Source: Nocardia inohanensis NBRC 100128 (GTDB lineage Bacteria > Actinomycetota > Actinomycetes > Mycobacteriales > Mycobacteriaceae). From it: a DNA stretch of 64,000 nucleotides. The notes beneath the pieces were generated by a model. It was given only the letters and a program-made list of their open reading frames with translations, did no database searches and had not been told where the DNA came from. The DNA is taken from positions 1 through 64,000 of the forward strand of contig NZ_BDBK01000019.1 of NCBI RefSeq assembly GCF_001612945.1. The letters run 5' to 3'. The translations under genes were made by a program, and so were the position numbers. Positions 16,576-25,907 of the stretch are shown piece by piece. Position 1 is the stretch's first letter, and the number at the start of each line of letters is the position of its first letter.

Positions 16576-19023
16576 ATGTCGATCACGACGCAGGAGTCGA
16601 GTACGCCCAGTCCACCCACGTTGGGGCTGAGTGCAGCCGAGGTGGAGCAGCGGCGACGGGACGGGTTGACCAATGACGTGCCCGAGCGGGCCAGCCGGTC
16701 GGTCGGTGACATTGTCAAGGCGAATGTGTTCACCCGGATCAATGCGATCCTGGGTGTGCTGTTCATTCTGGTGCTGGCCACCGGGTCGATCATCGACGGG
16801 ATGTTCGGGCTGCTGATCGTCGCGAACAGCGCGGTCGGCATCATTCAGGAGATCCGGGCCAAGAACACCCTCGACAAGCTGGCCATCGTCGGGCAGGCGC
16901 AGCCGATGGTGCGGCGCGAGGGCAAGGCCACCGCGGTCGCGCCGCAGGAGGTGGTGCTCGACGACATCATCGAGCTGGGGCCGGGCGATCAGATCGTCGT
17001 CGACGGCGAGGTGGTCGAGGCCGAGCTGCTCGAGGTGGACGAATCGCTGCTCACCGGTGAAGCCGATCCGATCGAAAAAAGCGTTGCGGCGCAGGTCATG
17101 TCGGGCAGCTTCGTGGTGTCGGGCAGCGGCGCGTACCGGGCCACCAAGGTCGGCAAGGACGCCTACGCGGCCAAGCTGGCGGATGAGGCGAGCAAGTTCA
17201 CCCTCGTCAAGTCCGAGCTGCGCAACGGCATCGACACCATCCTGAAAGTCATTACCTACCTGCTGATTCCGGCGGGTCTGCTGTCCATCTACAACCAGCT
17301 GGTGTCGAGCAAGGAATCCTGGCGGCCCGCGGTCAACGGCATGGTGGCCGCGCTGGTGCCGATGGTGCCCGAGGGCCTGGTGCTGATGACCTCGATCGCG
17401 TTCGCGGTCGGCGTGGTGCGACTGGGGCGGCGGCAGTGCCTGGTGCAGGAGCTGCCCGCGATCGAGGGCCTGGCCCGGGTGGATGTGGTGTGCGCGGACA
17501 AGACCGGCACGCTGACCGAGAACGGCATGCGGCTCTCGGAAGTCCGCGCGGTGGGCGACATTCCGGAGAGCGAGCTGCGCACCGTGCTCGCCGCCATGGC
17601 CGCCGATGATCGGCGCCCGAACGCGTCGGTGGCGGCCATCGCGGAGGCGCTGACCGATGCCCCGGGCTGGCAGGTGAGCGGGATCGCGCCGTTCAACTCG
17701 GCCAAGAAGTGGAGCGGGTTCTCCTACGGCGAGCACGGCAACTGGCTGCTCGGCGCGCCGGACGTGCTGCTGGATCCGGATTCCGAAACCGCCGATGTCG
17801 CACAGGAGGTCGGTGCGCAGGGTTTGCGGGTGCTGCTGCTGGCCAGTAGCGACCGGCCGGTCGATGCCAAGGACGCGCCCGGCCACGTCACCCCCGCCGC
17901 GCTCGTCATTCTTGAGCAGAAGGTGCGCCCCGACGCCAGGGGCACCCTCGAATACTTCGCCTCCCAGCACGTTTCGACCAAGGTGATCTCGGGCGACAAC
18001 GCCAGGTCGGTGGGCGCGGTGGCCGAATCGCTCGGCTTGCAGGGCGGTGCGCACGCGGTCGACGCGCGGAAGCTGCCGACCGACCAGAACGAACTGGCCG
18101 ATGTCCTGGAGAACCAGACGGTCTTCGGGCGGGTGCGGCCGGATCAGAAGCGCGCCATGGTGGGCGCGCTGCAATCGCGCGGCCACACCGTCGCCATGAC
18201 CGGTGACGGCGTCAACGACGTGCTGGCCCTGAAGGATGCCGACATCGGCGTCGCCATGGGTTCGGGCAGCCCGGCCACCCGGTCGGTCGCGCAGATCGTG
18301 CTGCTGGACAACAAGTTCGCCACCCTGCCCTACGTGGTCGCCGAGGGCCGCCGGGTGATCGGCAATATCGAGCGGGTCTCGAACCTGTTCCTCACCAAGA
18401 CCGTGTACTCGGTGGTGCTGGCCTTCCTGATCGGCATCGCCGGAATCGGTTCGCAGATCTTCCATTACAAGGCGATCGGGTATCCGTTCCTGCCGCGGCA
18501 CGTGACCATCGCGGCCTGGTTCACCATCGGCATTCCGGCGTTCATCCTGTCGCTGGCGCCCAATAACGAGCGGGCACGGACCGGATTCGTCGGGCGCGTC
18601 ATGCGATTGGCGATTCCGTCCGGCGTGGTGATCGGCGTGATGACGTTCATCTCGTATCTGATCGCGTACCAGGGCCCGGACGCCGGCGAGACCGAGAAGG
18701 TGCAGGCCGGGACCACGGCGCTGATCACGCTGCTGATCATCGCGGTGTGGGTGCTCGCCATCGTGGCGCGGCCGTGGAACTGGTGGAAGATCCTGCTGGT
18801 GGCGGGTTCCGTTGCGGGATACCTGATCCTGTTCAGCATTCCGTTCACCCGGCACTTCTTCAAACTCGATCCCTCGAACGTGGCGCTGACGACATCGGCG
18901 ATCGTGTGCGGGGCCATCGGCGTGGTGCTGGTGGAGGTTGCCTGGTGGGTGCAGGCGCGTTTGCGGGGACAGACGCCGCACCTGCTGCCCGCGGCGCCCG
19001 AGGAGGTCGTCGAAAAGCGCTGA
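16576..19023 (+). CDS. ctpE: CtpE-like P-type cation-transporting ATPase
   Basis: An 815-residue P-type ATPase close in length and layout to mycobacterial CtpE (a Ca2+-uptake ATPase). The actuator loop is LLTGEADPIEKS (~159-170), the membrane motif MVPEGL (~263-268), the phosphorylation site DKTGTLT with Asp308, the hinge MTGDGVNDVLALKDADIGVA, and ~10 membrane helices. ATG 16576 matches the family N-terminus; the open frame extends further upstream but without domain content. No metal-binding N-terminal domain is present, which argues against copper. Calcium is inferred from the family resemblance. Confidence 0.88.
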   Translation: MSITTQESSTPSPPTLGLSAAEVEQRRRDGLTNDVPERASRSVGDIVKANVFTRINAILGVLFILVLATGSIIDGMFGLLIVANSAVGIIQEIRAKNTLDKLAIVGQAQPMVRREGKATAVAPQEVVLDDIIELGPGDQIVVDGEVVEAELLEVDESLLTGEADPIEKSVAAQVMSGSFVVSGSGAYRATKVGKDAYAAKLADEASKFTLVKSELRNGIDTILKVITYLLIPAGLLSIYNQLVSSKESWRPAVNGMVAALVPMVPEGLVLMTSIAFAVGVVRLGRRQCLVQELPAIEGLARVDVVCADKTGTLTENGMRLSEVRAVGDIPESELRTVLAAMAADDRRPNASVAAIAEALTDAPGWQVSGIAPFNSAKKWSGFSYGEHGNWLLGAPDVLLDPDSETADVAQEVGAQGLRVLLLASSDRPVDAKDAPGHVTPAALVILEQKVRPDARGTLEYFASQHVSTKVISGDNARSVGAVAESLGLQGGAHAVDARKLPTDQNELADVLENQTVFGRVRPDQKRAMVGALQSRGHTVAMTGDGVNDVLALKDADIGVAMGSGSPATRSVAQIVLLDNKFATLPYVVAEGRRVIGNIERVSNLFLTKTVYSVVLAFLIGIAGIGSQIFHYKAIGYPFLPRHVTIAAWFTIGIPAFILSLAPNNERARTGFVGRVMRLAIPSGVVIGVMTFISYLIAYQGPDAGETEKVQAGTTALITLLIIAVWVLAIVARPWNWWKILLVAGSVAGYLILFSIPFTRHFFKLDPSNVALTTSAIVCGAIGVVLVEVAWWVQARLRGQTPHLLPAAPEEVVEKR

Positions 19024-19170
19024 TCTCAGCGACATTCGGCAATACCGAGCACGGCGGCGGACCAACCGGTCTGCCGCCTTTGCTTTACATCCAAACTGGT
19101 CGCATGGTTTGGCTCGCCGTGAACGGCCTTGTCCTGGGCAGACATTGAATCCACGGGTACCTTGGGCGAC

Positions 19171-19998
19171 ATGGAGGTCCTCCTGCACCAGATCGACGCG
19201 TTCGCCGACGCACCGTTCTCGGGCAATCCGGCAGCCGTCATGCCATTGCTGAACTGGCTCCCGGACGAGCTGTTGCAGCACCTCGCCGAGGAGAACAACC
19301 TCGCCGAAACCGCCTTCTACACTTCGGCGCTACCCGTGGACGCCGGTGCGCCCCCGGACAATTCACCCGCCTTCCACCTGCGCTGGTTCACCCCCGCCGT
19401 CGAAGTGGACCTGTGCGGCCACGCCACCCTGGCCGCCGCCGCCCAGATCCTCGACGACATGCACCCCGGCGCGGACCGCGTCCACTTCTACACCCGCAGC
19501 GGCTGGCTGCGCGTGGACCGCGACCGCGACGACCTGGTACTCGACCTGCCGGTGGTGTCGTCGGTAGAAATCGGTGTGCACGAGGACATTCCGCAAGCCG
19601 TCGCCAAGGCCCTGGGCGTCCGCCCCCTGCGCGCCTACGAAGGCACCGACCTCATCCTCGTGGTCACCGCCGAACACGAAGTCCGCGACGTCCGCCCCAA
19701 TTTCTCCCAGTTCCCGAAGCTCAGCCGCGCCGCCATCCTCACCGCCGAAGGCGACGAGATCGACTTCGTCTCCCGGGTATTCGCCCCCGGCGTCGGCGTC
19801 CCCGAGGATCCGGTCACCGGTTCGGCGCACGCACAGCTGACACCACTGTGGGCCAAGGAACTCGGCCGCACCACCATGTCGGCCCGCCAGCTCTCCTCCC
19901 GCGGCGGCGCGCTGCGATGCACCCTCACCGGCGAACGAGTCCGCCTCTCCGGCCGCTGCCGCCGCTACCTCGACGGCGTGGTCCGCCTGCCCGACTGA
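19171..19998 (+). CDS. PhzF-family isomerase-like protein
   Basis: A 275-residue PhzF-fold protein made of two similar halves. Family marks are QIDAFADAPFSGNPAAVM, ENNLAETAFY with the catalytic glutamate, VDLCGHATLAAA and GVPEDPVTGSAHAQL. ATG 19171 places the conserved QIDAF strand at residue 7. PhzF proteins isomerise or epimerise small acids, but no phenazine genes are present, so the role is unknown. A strong hairpin follows. Confidence 0.88.
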   Translation: MEVLLHQIDAFADAPFSGNPAAVMPLLNWLPDELLQHLAEENNLAETAFYTSALPVDAGAPPDNSPAFHLRWFTPAVEVDLCGHATLAAAAQILDDMHPGADRVHFYTRSGWLRVDRDRDDLVLDLPVVSSVEIGVHEDIPQAVAKALGVRPLRAYEGTDLILVVTAEHEVRDVRPNFSQFPKLSRAAILTAEGDEIDFVSRVFAPGVGVPEDPVTGSAHAQLTPLWAKELGRTTMSARQLSSRGGALRCTLTGERVRLSGRCRRYLDGVVRLPD

Positions 19999-20012
19999 GG
20001 TTTTCGCCGATG

Positions 20013-20038
20013 CGCGCGCCCGCACAGACGGGCGCGCG
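20013..20038. terminator. Bidirectional terminator hairpin
   Basis: A perfect 10-bp stem CGCGCGCCCG / CGGGCGCGCG with a 6-nt loop lies in the 42-bp gap between the convergent PhzF-like and ADP-ribosylglycohydrolase genes. Confidence 0.75.
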
Positions 20039-20040
20039 AG

Positions 20041-20955
20041 TCAGCGTTCGACGATCCGCTCGGTCAAGGTCACCAGATCGTTCGCGCGATAGCCCGGGTA
20101 CCCGTGCAGGATCTCCACCCACTCCGCCGGGATCGCCGAGGCGCCCCACCGCGCGCCCAGCAGCCCGCCCGCGATGGCGGCCGTGGTGTCGGTGTCGCCG
20201 CCGGCGCGCACCGCCGATTCCAGTGCGGCGGGCAGGGAATCGCTGTGGGTGATGGCCCACCAGGCCGTCTGCAAGGCGTGCACGACCCAGCCGTTCTTCG
20301 GGAAGTCTTCCGGCACACCGTGTTCCGCGCTGTCCAGCAGGGGCGCCCAGAAGCCGGCGTCGACGATCGAAAGGGCTTCTCGCACACCGTCGTACGTGCC
20401 GTACAGGACGGCGTGGCGGATGGCGAGGGACCAGAGTTTGCAGGCCTGCATGGCCTGGGGGTCGTAGTGGGTGAGGGAGCTGACCACGGCGGCGGCCTTG
20501 GCGCATTTGATCGGCTCGTCGTCGAGGTAGGCGAGGGCTACCGGGGCGGTGCGCATGAGCGACCCGTTGCCGGCTTTCAGGCCGTGCAGTTCGTGGGCGT
20601 GGATCTGCATCTCGCGGCCCGAGAGACTGCGGTGGCGCAGCACCTGGCTGGTCTGCGCGCCGACATCCTTGGGTCGGGTGTCCCACCAGGCGATGAATTC
20701 GCGTGCGACGGCGTCCAATCCGGCTTCCTCGTGCAGCTTGCCCACCTCGGCGGCGGCCTTGGCCACCGCGATCGCCATCGACGTGTCGTCGGTCCACTCG
20801 CCCGGCGCCCAGTCGAACGCGCCGCCGCCCTTCATCCGGATCACCACATCCGGTTTGGGGTGGGTGAACTCGTAGCCCGCGCCCAGCGCGTCCCCCGCCG
20901 CCGTCCCCAACAGCACGCCCCGGGCCCGATCGGCCTGCTCGGCAGTCAAAACCAT
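20041..20955 (-). CDS. ADP-ribosylglycohydrolase family protein
   Basis: A 304-residue all-alpha hydrolase of the ARH/DraG family. The metal-ligand motifs are visible: EWTDDTSMAIAVA (~57-69) and RAGGDTDTTAAIAGGLLGA near residue 255, with GTAAGDALGAGYEF at the N-terminus. Such enzymes remove ADP-ribose from proteins, nucleic acids or small molecules. No ADP-ribosyltransferase gene lies beside it, so the target is unknown. Confidence 0.9.
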   Translation of the reverse strand: MVLTAEQADRARGVLLGTAAGDALGAGYEFTHPKPDVVIRMKGGGAFDWAPGEWTDDTSMAIAVAKAAAEVGKLHEEAGLDAVAREFIAWWDTRPKDVGAQTSQVLRHRSLSGREMQIHAHELHGLKAGNGSLMRTAPVALAYLDDEPIKCAKAAAVVSSLTHYDPQAMQACKLWSLAIRHAVLYGTYDGVREALSIVDAGFWAPLLDSAEHGVPEDFPKNGWVVHALQTAWWAITHSDSLPAALESAVRAGGDTDTTAAIAGGLLGARWGASAIPAEWVEILHGYPGYRANDLVTLTERIVER

Positions 20956-21107
20956 CGGTTCACGACCCCTCTCCTCAGCTGAGCTTCCCCCAATCTTGCA
21001 CAGTCATCCGACAGCGCCGGGGTCCGGGACATACTTGTCGGGCCGGAACCGATGAATCCGCCGCGCGCCGCCCGTCTCGACTCGTAGCACCGAAACGAGG
21101 AGGAATC

Positions 21108-21626
21108 ATGCTGCCCGATCCCATCGAAGCCACCGACCTCAATATCTACGAGCCCGCCGAACTGCCCTGGAGCCTGGTCCGCAAGCACTTCGAGGCGGGC
21201 ATCGGGCTACCCGAGACACCGGCTTTCCTGGGCACGGTCGACCCGGACGGGCGTCCGCATTCGACCGGTATCGGACCCGTGGAATACCAGGGGTCCATCT
21301 ACTTCACGAGCGGCCCCGGAACCCGCAAATCCCGGAACCTGGCCGCGAACCCGGCCTGCACCCTGTCCTTCCGGTTCCCCGAAGCCGACCTGATCTTCGA
21401 AGGCGATGCGACGCGCATCCTCGATCACGCCGAACTCGATCAGGTCACCGCGGTGTTCAACGCGGGCGGCTGGCCCGCATCACGCGCGGGTGACGCGGTC
21501 ACCGCGCCCTACAGCGCCCAGAGCGCCGGACCCGGCCCCTGGTATCTGTACCGGTTCGACCCGCTGACCGCCGTCGCCCTGGGCCTCACCGACCCGCACG
21601 GCGCGACCCGCTGGCGCTTCCGCTGA
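21108..21626 (+). CDS. Pyridoxamine-5'-phosphate-oxidase-like flavin-binding protein
   Basis: A 172-residue split-barrel protein. Typical features are PAFLGTVDPDGRPHSTGIGP, IYFTSGPGTRKSRNLAANP and FEGDATRILDHAEL. The family includes FMN-, heme- and F420-binding enzymes; actinobacterial members with the GTRKSRNL segment are often F420-dependent or of unknown function. AGGAGG-like sequence (gaggagga) precedes ATG 21108. It is a single gene, convergent with the thioesterase. Confidence 0.82.
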   Translation: MLPDPIEATDLNIYEPAELPWSLVRKHFEAGIGLPETPAFLGTVDPDGRPHSTGIGPVEYQGSIYFTSGPGTRKSRNLAANPACTLSFRFPEADLIFEGDATRILDHAELDQVTAVFNAGGWPASRAGDAVTAPYSAQSAGPGPWYLYRFDPLTAVALGLTDPHGATRWRFR

Positions 21627-21648
21627 ATCGACTCGGATCAGCGCGATC

Positions 21649-22470
21649 TCAGTTCACGGTGGCCGGGATGGAGCGGCTTTCGGCGAAGGCGGCCAGATCG
21701 ACCTGGCGGCGGGCATTGGACAGGCCGGTGATGACCGTGGCGCCGAGCGGGCCCGTGCGGTCGTACAGGGTGGCGGTGGCGGTGACCACGCCCGCGGACG
21801 AGATGTGGTCCTGGGCGCGCAAACCGACCTCGTGACCGATGGGCAGGCGGGACAGGGTCATGGTCACATCGCTGTTGATGAAGCCGACGCCCGCGGTGCC
21901 CCAGTTGCAGACCATATTGGTGCAGTCGGCGACGAAGGCGGCGCGCTGGAAGGGAGTGAGGGGTTCGCCCTCGACCAGGGCGGGCAGGTTCTGCCAGACG
22001 GCCTTGCGGAGATTGTTCGCCCCCGAGGCGAAGTCGGGGGTCCAGTCCTGATCGCCGGATTTGAAGTGCGGCGCTTCGCCGTAGGGCGAGTTCAGTTCGT
22101 AGGACGGGGTGGGCAGGTCGCGCTCGGCCTCCCACACCTGCCCGGGCGGCTGTTCGCCGACGGCAAGGTACATGACCGAGGCGCGGGCGCGGACCTCGTC
22201 GTGCTGCACCAGGGCGGCGTCGACGACCCGGACCCGGGTGCCGTCGCGGACCACTTCGCTGCGCAGGGTGATGGGCTCGTTCAGGACCGGGCGGAACAGG
22301 TCCACGGTGAAGCGGGCCGGAATGAAATCGGCTCGGGGAGCGTGGGTTTCCAGTTCGCGGGCGAGCAGGCCGCAGACCGCGGTGCCGGCCAGCTGGGTCT
22401 GCGACCACGCGCTCACCGACATCGTCGTCGCGACGAAGCGACCGTCCACCTGCTCGAAGAATGCGACCAT
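21649..22470 (-). CDS. Acyl-CoA thioesterase family protein, KstR-type operator upstream
   Basis: A 273-residue double-hotdog thioesterase. The N-terminal hotdog has FIPARFTVDLFRPVLNEPIT, and the C-terminal one VGFINSDVTMTLSRLPIGHEV and ISSAGVVTATATLYDRTGP. It probably hydrolyses acyl-CoA or sterol-derived CoA esters. ATG 22470 matches the family start (MVAFFEQVDGRFVAT) and is preceded by AAAGGG; an upstream ATG at 22503 is less likely. A perfect TNNAACNNGTTNNA palindrome lies 39 bp upstream. This indicates KstR control and so a role in steroid or cholesterol side-chain catabolism (inference). Confidence 0.84.
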   Translation of the reverse strand: MVAFFEQVDGRFVATTMSVSAWSQTQLAGTAVCGLLARELETHAPRADFIPARFTVDLFRPVLNEPITLRSEVVRDGTRVRVVDAALVQHDEVRARASVMYLAVGEQPPGQVWEAERDLPTPSYELNSPYGEAPHFKSGDQDWTPDFASGANNLRKAVWQNLPALVEGEPLTPFQRAAFVADCTNMVCNWGTAGVGFINSDVTMTLSRLPIGHEVGLRAQDHISSAGVVTATATLYDRTGPLGATVITGLSNARRQVDLAAFAESRSIPATVN

Positions 22471-22508
22471 CGCGTCGGTTCCCTTTCGACTGCACAACCT
22501 CATTGAAT

Positions 22509-22522
22509 TAGAACACGTTCTA
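22509..22522. promoter_or_regulatory. KstR-type operator
   Basis: TAGAAC-AC-GTTCTA is a perfect inverted repeat and satisfies the published KstR consensus TNNAACNNGTTNNA at every fixed base. It lies between the hypothetical gene ending at 22544 and the thioesterase start at 22470, so it would repress the thioesterase gene. KstR is the TetR-family repressor of cholesterol catabolism in mycobacteria and rhodococci. Confidence 0.8.
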
Positions 22523-22543
22523 GATCAAAGGGCATCGCACGGG

Positions 22544-23191
22544 TCAGCTCACCGGGACCGGGCCGTCGTCCACGGGTGCGGTGACGGTGGCCGAATACTC
22601 CGGGAGCAGCGGTGATACCGCGAAGACACCGGCCGAGGCGTCCGGCGGCAGGGCTTCGACGACACGGACTCCCGGCTGGGCGGCCAGGTTCCGCAAATCG
22701 GGCAGGGTGGCGTGCACGACGATGCCGACCACACAGGCGCAGTGCGCGTGCAACCGGGCGGCGACCACCTTCTGGACGTCGGCCTGACGGCCCGCCGGCA
22801 CCGGTGGATATTCCACGATGTAGCCCGCCGAATCGATCGACCGCACCGCTGCCGCCTCGCCCGCGGGCACCCCGATCGAAACGATCGGCGTGGCGACCCG
22901 GTCGATCGCCACGTGATAGTCGACCTCCGAAATCCGGTGCCCGGCAGCGTATCCGGGCACCCGATCGGCGGTGACGCGCTCGGTGAGCGAGATCAGCGCC
23001 CAGTGCAGGCCGGTATCGTTGCCCTGCAAGGAGTTCCGGGCGCGAACCAGGTACTCCTCGATCCGCTCGCCGTAATCCGGCCCCAGCCGATCGGTGGCGA
23101 TGACACCGGGACGGGGCGGTATCGCCACCCCGAGCACGATGTCGAGCACCACGAGCAGCACTGCGATCGCGGCGATTACGGCACGTTTCAC
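22544..23191 (-). CDS. Membrane-anchored protein of unknown function
   Basis: A 215-residue protein with one N-terminal hydrophobic segment (residues ~5-24: AVIAAIAVLLVVLDIVLGVA), which could be an uncleaved anchor or signal. The rest is probably extracytoplasmic. It contains HAHCACVVGIVVHATLPDLR, with two close cysteines. I do not recognise the family. It lies 3 bp downstream of the pseudouridine synthase gene on the opposite side of its stop and may share its transcript. Confidence 0.7.
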   Translation of the reverse strand: MKRAVIAAIAVLLVVLDIVLGVAIPPRPGVIATDRLGPDYGERIEEYLVRARNSLQGNDTGLHWALISLTERVTADRVPGYAAGHRISEVDYHVAIDRVATPIVSIGVPAGEAAAVRSIDSAGYIVEYPPVPAGRQADVQKVVAARLHAHCACVVGIVVHATLPDLRNLAAQPGVRVVEALPPDASAGVFAVSPLLPEYSATVTAPVDDGPVPVS

Positions 23192-23194
23192 CGG

Positions 23195-24121
23195 CTACAC
23201 GCTACGGAGTACATCCAGGGCGTGCGAGAGGTCGGCCGGGTACTCGCTGGTGATCTCGATCCAGCGGCCGTCGGCCGGATGGTTGAAGCCCAGCTGCCGG
23301 GCATGCAACCACTGCCGTTCCAGGCCCAGCCGTTCGGCCAGCCGCGGATCCGCGCCATAGGTGAGGTCACCACAGCAGGGGTGCCGCACCGCCGAGAAAT
23401 GCACCCGGATCTGGTGTGTGCGACCGGTTTCCAGGTGGATGTCCAGCAGGCTCGCGGCCTGGAACGCTTCGACGGTGTCGTAGTGCGTGACCGAGGGCCG
23501 GCCGTCGGCGGTGACCGCGAACTTCCAGTCGTTGCCGCGCGCGCGGCCGATCGGCGCGTCGATGGTGCCCGAGCTCGGATCCGGATGTCCTTGCACCAGC
23601 GCGTGATACCGCTTCTCCACGGTCCGGTACTTGAACGCCCGCTTGAGCTGGGTGTACGCGTGCTCGGACTGCGCCACCACCATCACCCCGGAGGTGCCGA
23701 CATCCAGGCGGTGCACGATGCCCTGGCGTTCGTGCGCGCCGGAGGTGGAGATGCGGTAGCCCATGGCCGCCAGCCCGCCCACCACGGTCGGCCCGGTCCA
23801 GCCCACACCGGTGTGCGCGGCCACGCCCACCGGCTTGTCCACCGCCACGATGTCGTCGTCGGCGTAGAGGATCTTCATGCCGTCCACGGGCGTGGCCTCG
23901 ACGGTGAGTTCGCGCTTGGGCTCGGGGAATTCGACCTCCAGCCAGGCCCCGCCGGTGAGCCGGTCGGATTTACCCGCCGCCACGCCGTCGAGCTGCACCG
24001 CGCCCTCCTCGGTCAGCGCCACCACCGCGGTGCGCGACAGGCCGAGCAGCCGCGACAGTCCGGCATCGACACGCATGCCGTCCAGGCCGTCGGGCACGGG
24101 CATGCTCCGGGTTTCCCTCAT
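23195..24121 (-). CDS. rluD: RluA/RluD-family 23S rRNA pseudouridine synthase
   Basis: A 308-residue pseudouridine synthase. An S4-like RNA-binding domain (residues ~9-70, GMRVDAGLSRLLGLSRTAVV) precedes the catalytic domain. The active-site motif is HRLDVGTSGVMVV, with the nucleophilic Asp, and TGRTHQIRVHFSAVRHP is the conserved later block. ATG 24121 overlaps the lspA stop (ATGA), giving a coupled lspA-rluD pair as in M. tuberculosis Rv1539-Rv1540. The exact uridine(s) modified cannot be read from the sequence. Confidence 0.92.
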   Translation of the reverse strand: MRETRSMPVPDGLDGMRVDAGLSRLLGLSRTAVVALTEEGAVQLDGVAAGKSDRLTGGAWLEVEFPEPKRELTVEATPVDGMKILYADDDIVAVDKPVGVAAHTGVGWTGPTVVGGLAAMGYRISTSGAHERQGIVHRLDVGTSGVMVVAQSEHAYTQLKRAFKYRTVEKRYHALVQGHPDPSSGTIDAPIGRARGNDWKFAVTADGRPSVTHYDTVEAFQAASLLDIHLETGRTHQIRVHFSAVRHPCCGDLTYGADPRLAERLGLERQWLHARQLGFNHPADGRWIEITSEYPADLSHALDVLRSV

Positions 24122-24825
24122 ACCGTCTTCTCCTCCGCGTTCTCGTCCTCCTGGTTCCGCCCGGCACGGGTGCCGTCGGGCTCGAAACCGAATACCGTCA
24201 GGGCCACCAGCAGGATCGCGCCGCAGACGATCGCCGAATCGGCGACATTGAATACCGGCCACCAGCCGACCGCCACGAAATCCACCACGTGGCCCTGGAG
24301 CGGGCCGGGTGCGCGGAAGAGACGATCGATCAGGTTGCCGAGCGCGCCGCCGAGCACCATGCCCAGGCCGATCGCCCACGGCACCGAGCGCAGCGTGCGG
24401 CCGATGCGAATGACGCCGACCACCACCGCGGCCGCGATCAGGGTCAGCAGCCAGGTCATGCCGGTGGCCATGGAGAACGCCGCGCCCGGATTGCGCACCA
24501 GGCTCAGGCGCACGAAATCGCCGATGAGGTAGATGGGCTGACCCGGCTTCAGCTGTGCCACCACGATGGTCTTGGTGAGCAGATCCAGGCCGAGCACCAG
24601 GGCCGCCAGGGCCAGCAGCAACGGCAGTCGCTTGTGCCCGGCCGTGTGCGGTGCTGCGGCACCGGCCTTTTCGGCGGCGGCCGTATCCGAGCGGTTCATC
24701 TCGCTCGCGGACTCGGCCTCCGCGCGGGTTTCGGCGTCCGCGCCGGCCGCCTCTCCGGTGACGGGTACGTCAGCTTCTTCTGCCTCGGGATCGCGCGGCC
24801 GGTCGGTACTCACGCGACACATCAT
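24118..24825 (-). CDS. lspA: Lipoprotein signal peptidase II
   Basis: A 235-residue aspartic membrane peptidase that cleaves signal peptides of diacylglyceryl-modified prolipoproteins. Four membrane helices are present. The key blocks are VRNPGAAFSMATGMTW, LGGALGNLIDRL with the first catalytic Asp, and HVVDFVAVGWWPVFNVADSAI with the second. A charged, disordered N-terminal extension of ~70 residues (rich in Glu, Ala) is longer than usual. The real start could be GTG 24813. The many lipobox proteins in this window are its expected substrates. Confidence 0.93.
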   Translation of the reverse strand: MMCRVSTDRPRDPEAEEADVPVTGEAAGADAETRAEAESASEMNRSDTAAAEKAGAAAPHTAGHKRLPLLLALAALVLGLDLLTKTIVVAQLKPGQPIYLIGDFVRLSLVRNPGAAFSMATGMTWLLTLIAAAVVVGVIRIGRTLRSVPWAIGLGMVLGGALGNLIDRLFRAPGPLQGHVVDFVAVGWWPVFNVADSAIVCGAILLVALTVFGFEPDGTRAGRNQEDENAEEKTV

Positions 24826-24902
24826 TCCTTATCGCAATGGGTTGCCCGGGCGCGGGCGCGATCCCAAGCTGATTATCAGGAACGAGCCGTAACCTGTTCG
24901 AC

Positions 24903-25907
24903 GTGACGGTGTTGTCTTCCTCCCCCAGCTCGGCGCACGCCACCGCACGCTGTACCGGTTCACCCGGCCGAGCGCGTCCGGGATTCCAGCGCGGCGCTCG
25001 ATCCGGAGTTCTGCTGCTGGCCCTCGCGGTCGCGCTATCCGCGCTCGGCGCCGGATGCAGCAGCCAATCGGAGACCACCTCCGATGCCGACGGCACCGAG
25101 CCGGTCGGTTTCGGCAAAGAGGTGACCGTGCCGATCTCCACCATGACCACCACGGTCATCGAACCGGGTGCGGAGCCGCGGGCGGCGCTGCGGCCGGCGG
25201 TGGCGGCGGGCACCACCCAGCAGGTGACCTTGAGCACCGACCATCACATCGAACAGCAGATCAATACCCAAGCGGTGCGCGACTTCTCCCCGCCCGCGGT
25301 GACCATTCCGCTGACCGCGCAGGCCGGCAACGACGGGGTGGAGCTCACCCTCGGTTCGGTGACCTCACCGGATCCGGCCATGGCCAAGGCGCTGCTGCCC
25401 GCCGACGGGTCGCGGGCCGGGTTCGATATCAGCGATCTGGGCGCGATCACGGCGCTGCGGCTCTCGCCCAAGCCCGCCACCACCGATGTGGCGCGCGCGG
25501 CCTTGGAGCAGGCGTTCTATCAGGCGGTGTACCAGTCCATCGCGTTCCCGGACGAACCGGTCGGCGAGGGCGCGGTGTGGACGGTGCGGCAGCAGATCTC
25601 GGGCAGCGTCCCGCTCGAACAGGTGACGACGGCGACGCTGACCCATCGTGAGGGCAATCTGCTGTCCATCGCGCTGAATGTGGTGCAGACGCCGAAATCG
25701 ACGGTGTGGCATCTGCCCAACGAGGCCGGGCAGCTGGAGATCGTCGACTACCTCATGTACGGCACCGGCGACGTGACCGTGGATCTGGGCCTGCCGCTGC
25801 CGGTTTCGGGCGCGGTCGAAGTAGGCGGCACGCAGAGCTATCGCGATCCGCACAGCTCGGTCGTGCTGCGGCAGACGCTGCGCACCCAGGTGCAGTGGGG
25901 CGCATGA
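24903..25907 (+). CDS. Lipoprotein of unknown function
   Basis: A 334-residue exported protein. A basic n-region, a hydrophobic core and lipobox LGAGC (Cys51) mark a lipoprotein; the n-region is unusually long, so a start further inside is possible. The mature part is rich in Thr and Ser at first, then beta-rich (VTIPLTAQ, GAVWTVRQQISGSVPLEQVTT, GSVTSPD). It vaguely recalls the DUF6263 type, but I do not assign it. It overlaps the next lipoprotein gene by 4 bases (ATGA), so the two are probably made together. Confidence 0.75.
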   Translation: MTVLSSSPSSAHATARCTGSPGRARPGFQRGARSGVLLLALAVALSALGAGCSSQSETTSDADGTEPVGFGKEVTVPISTMTTTVIEPGAEPRAALRPAVAAGTTQQVTLSTDHHIEQQINTQAVRDFSPPAVTIPLTAQAGNDGVELTLGSVTSPDPAMAKALLPADGSRAGFDISDLGAITALRLSPKPATTDVARAALEQAFYQAVYQSIAFPDEPVGEGAVWTVRQQISGSVPLEQVTTATLTHREGNLLSIALNVVQTPKSTVWHLPNEAGQLEIVDYLMYGTGDVTVDLGLPLPVSGAVEVGGTQSYRDPHSSVVLRQTLRTQVQWGA

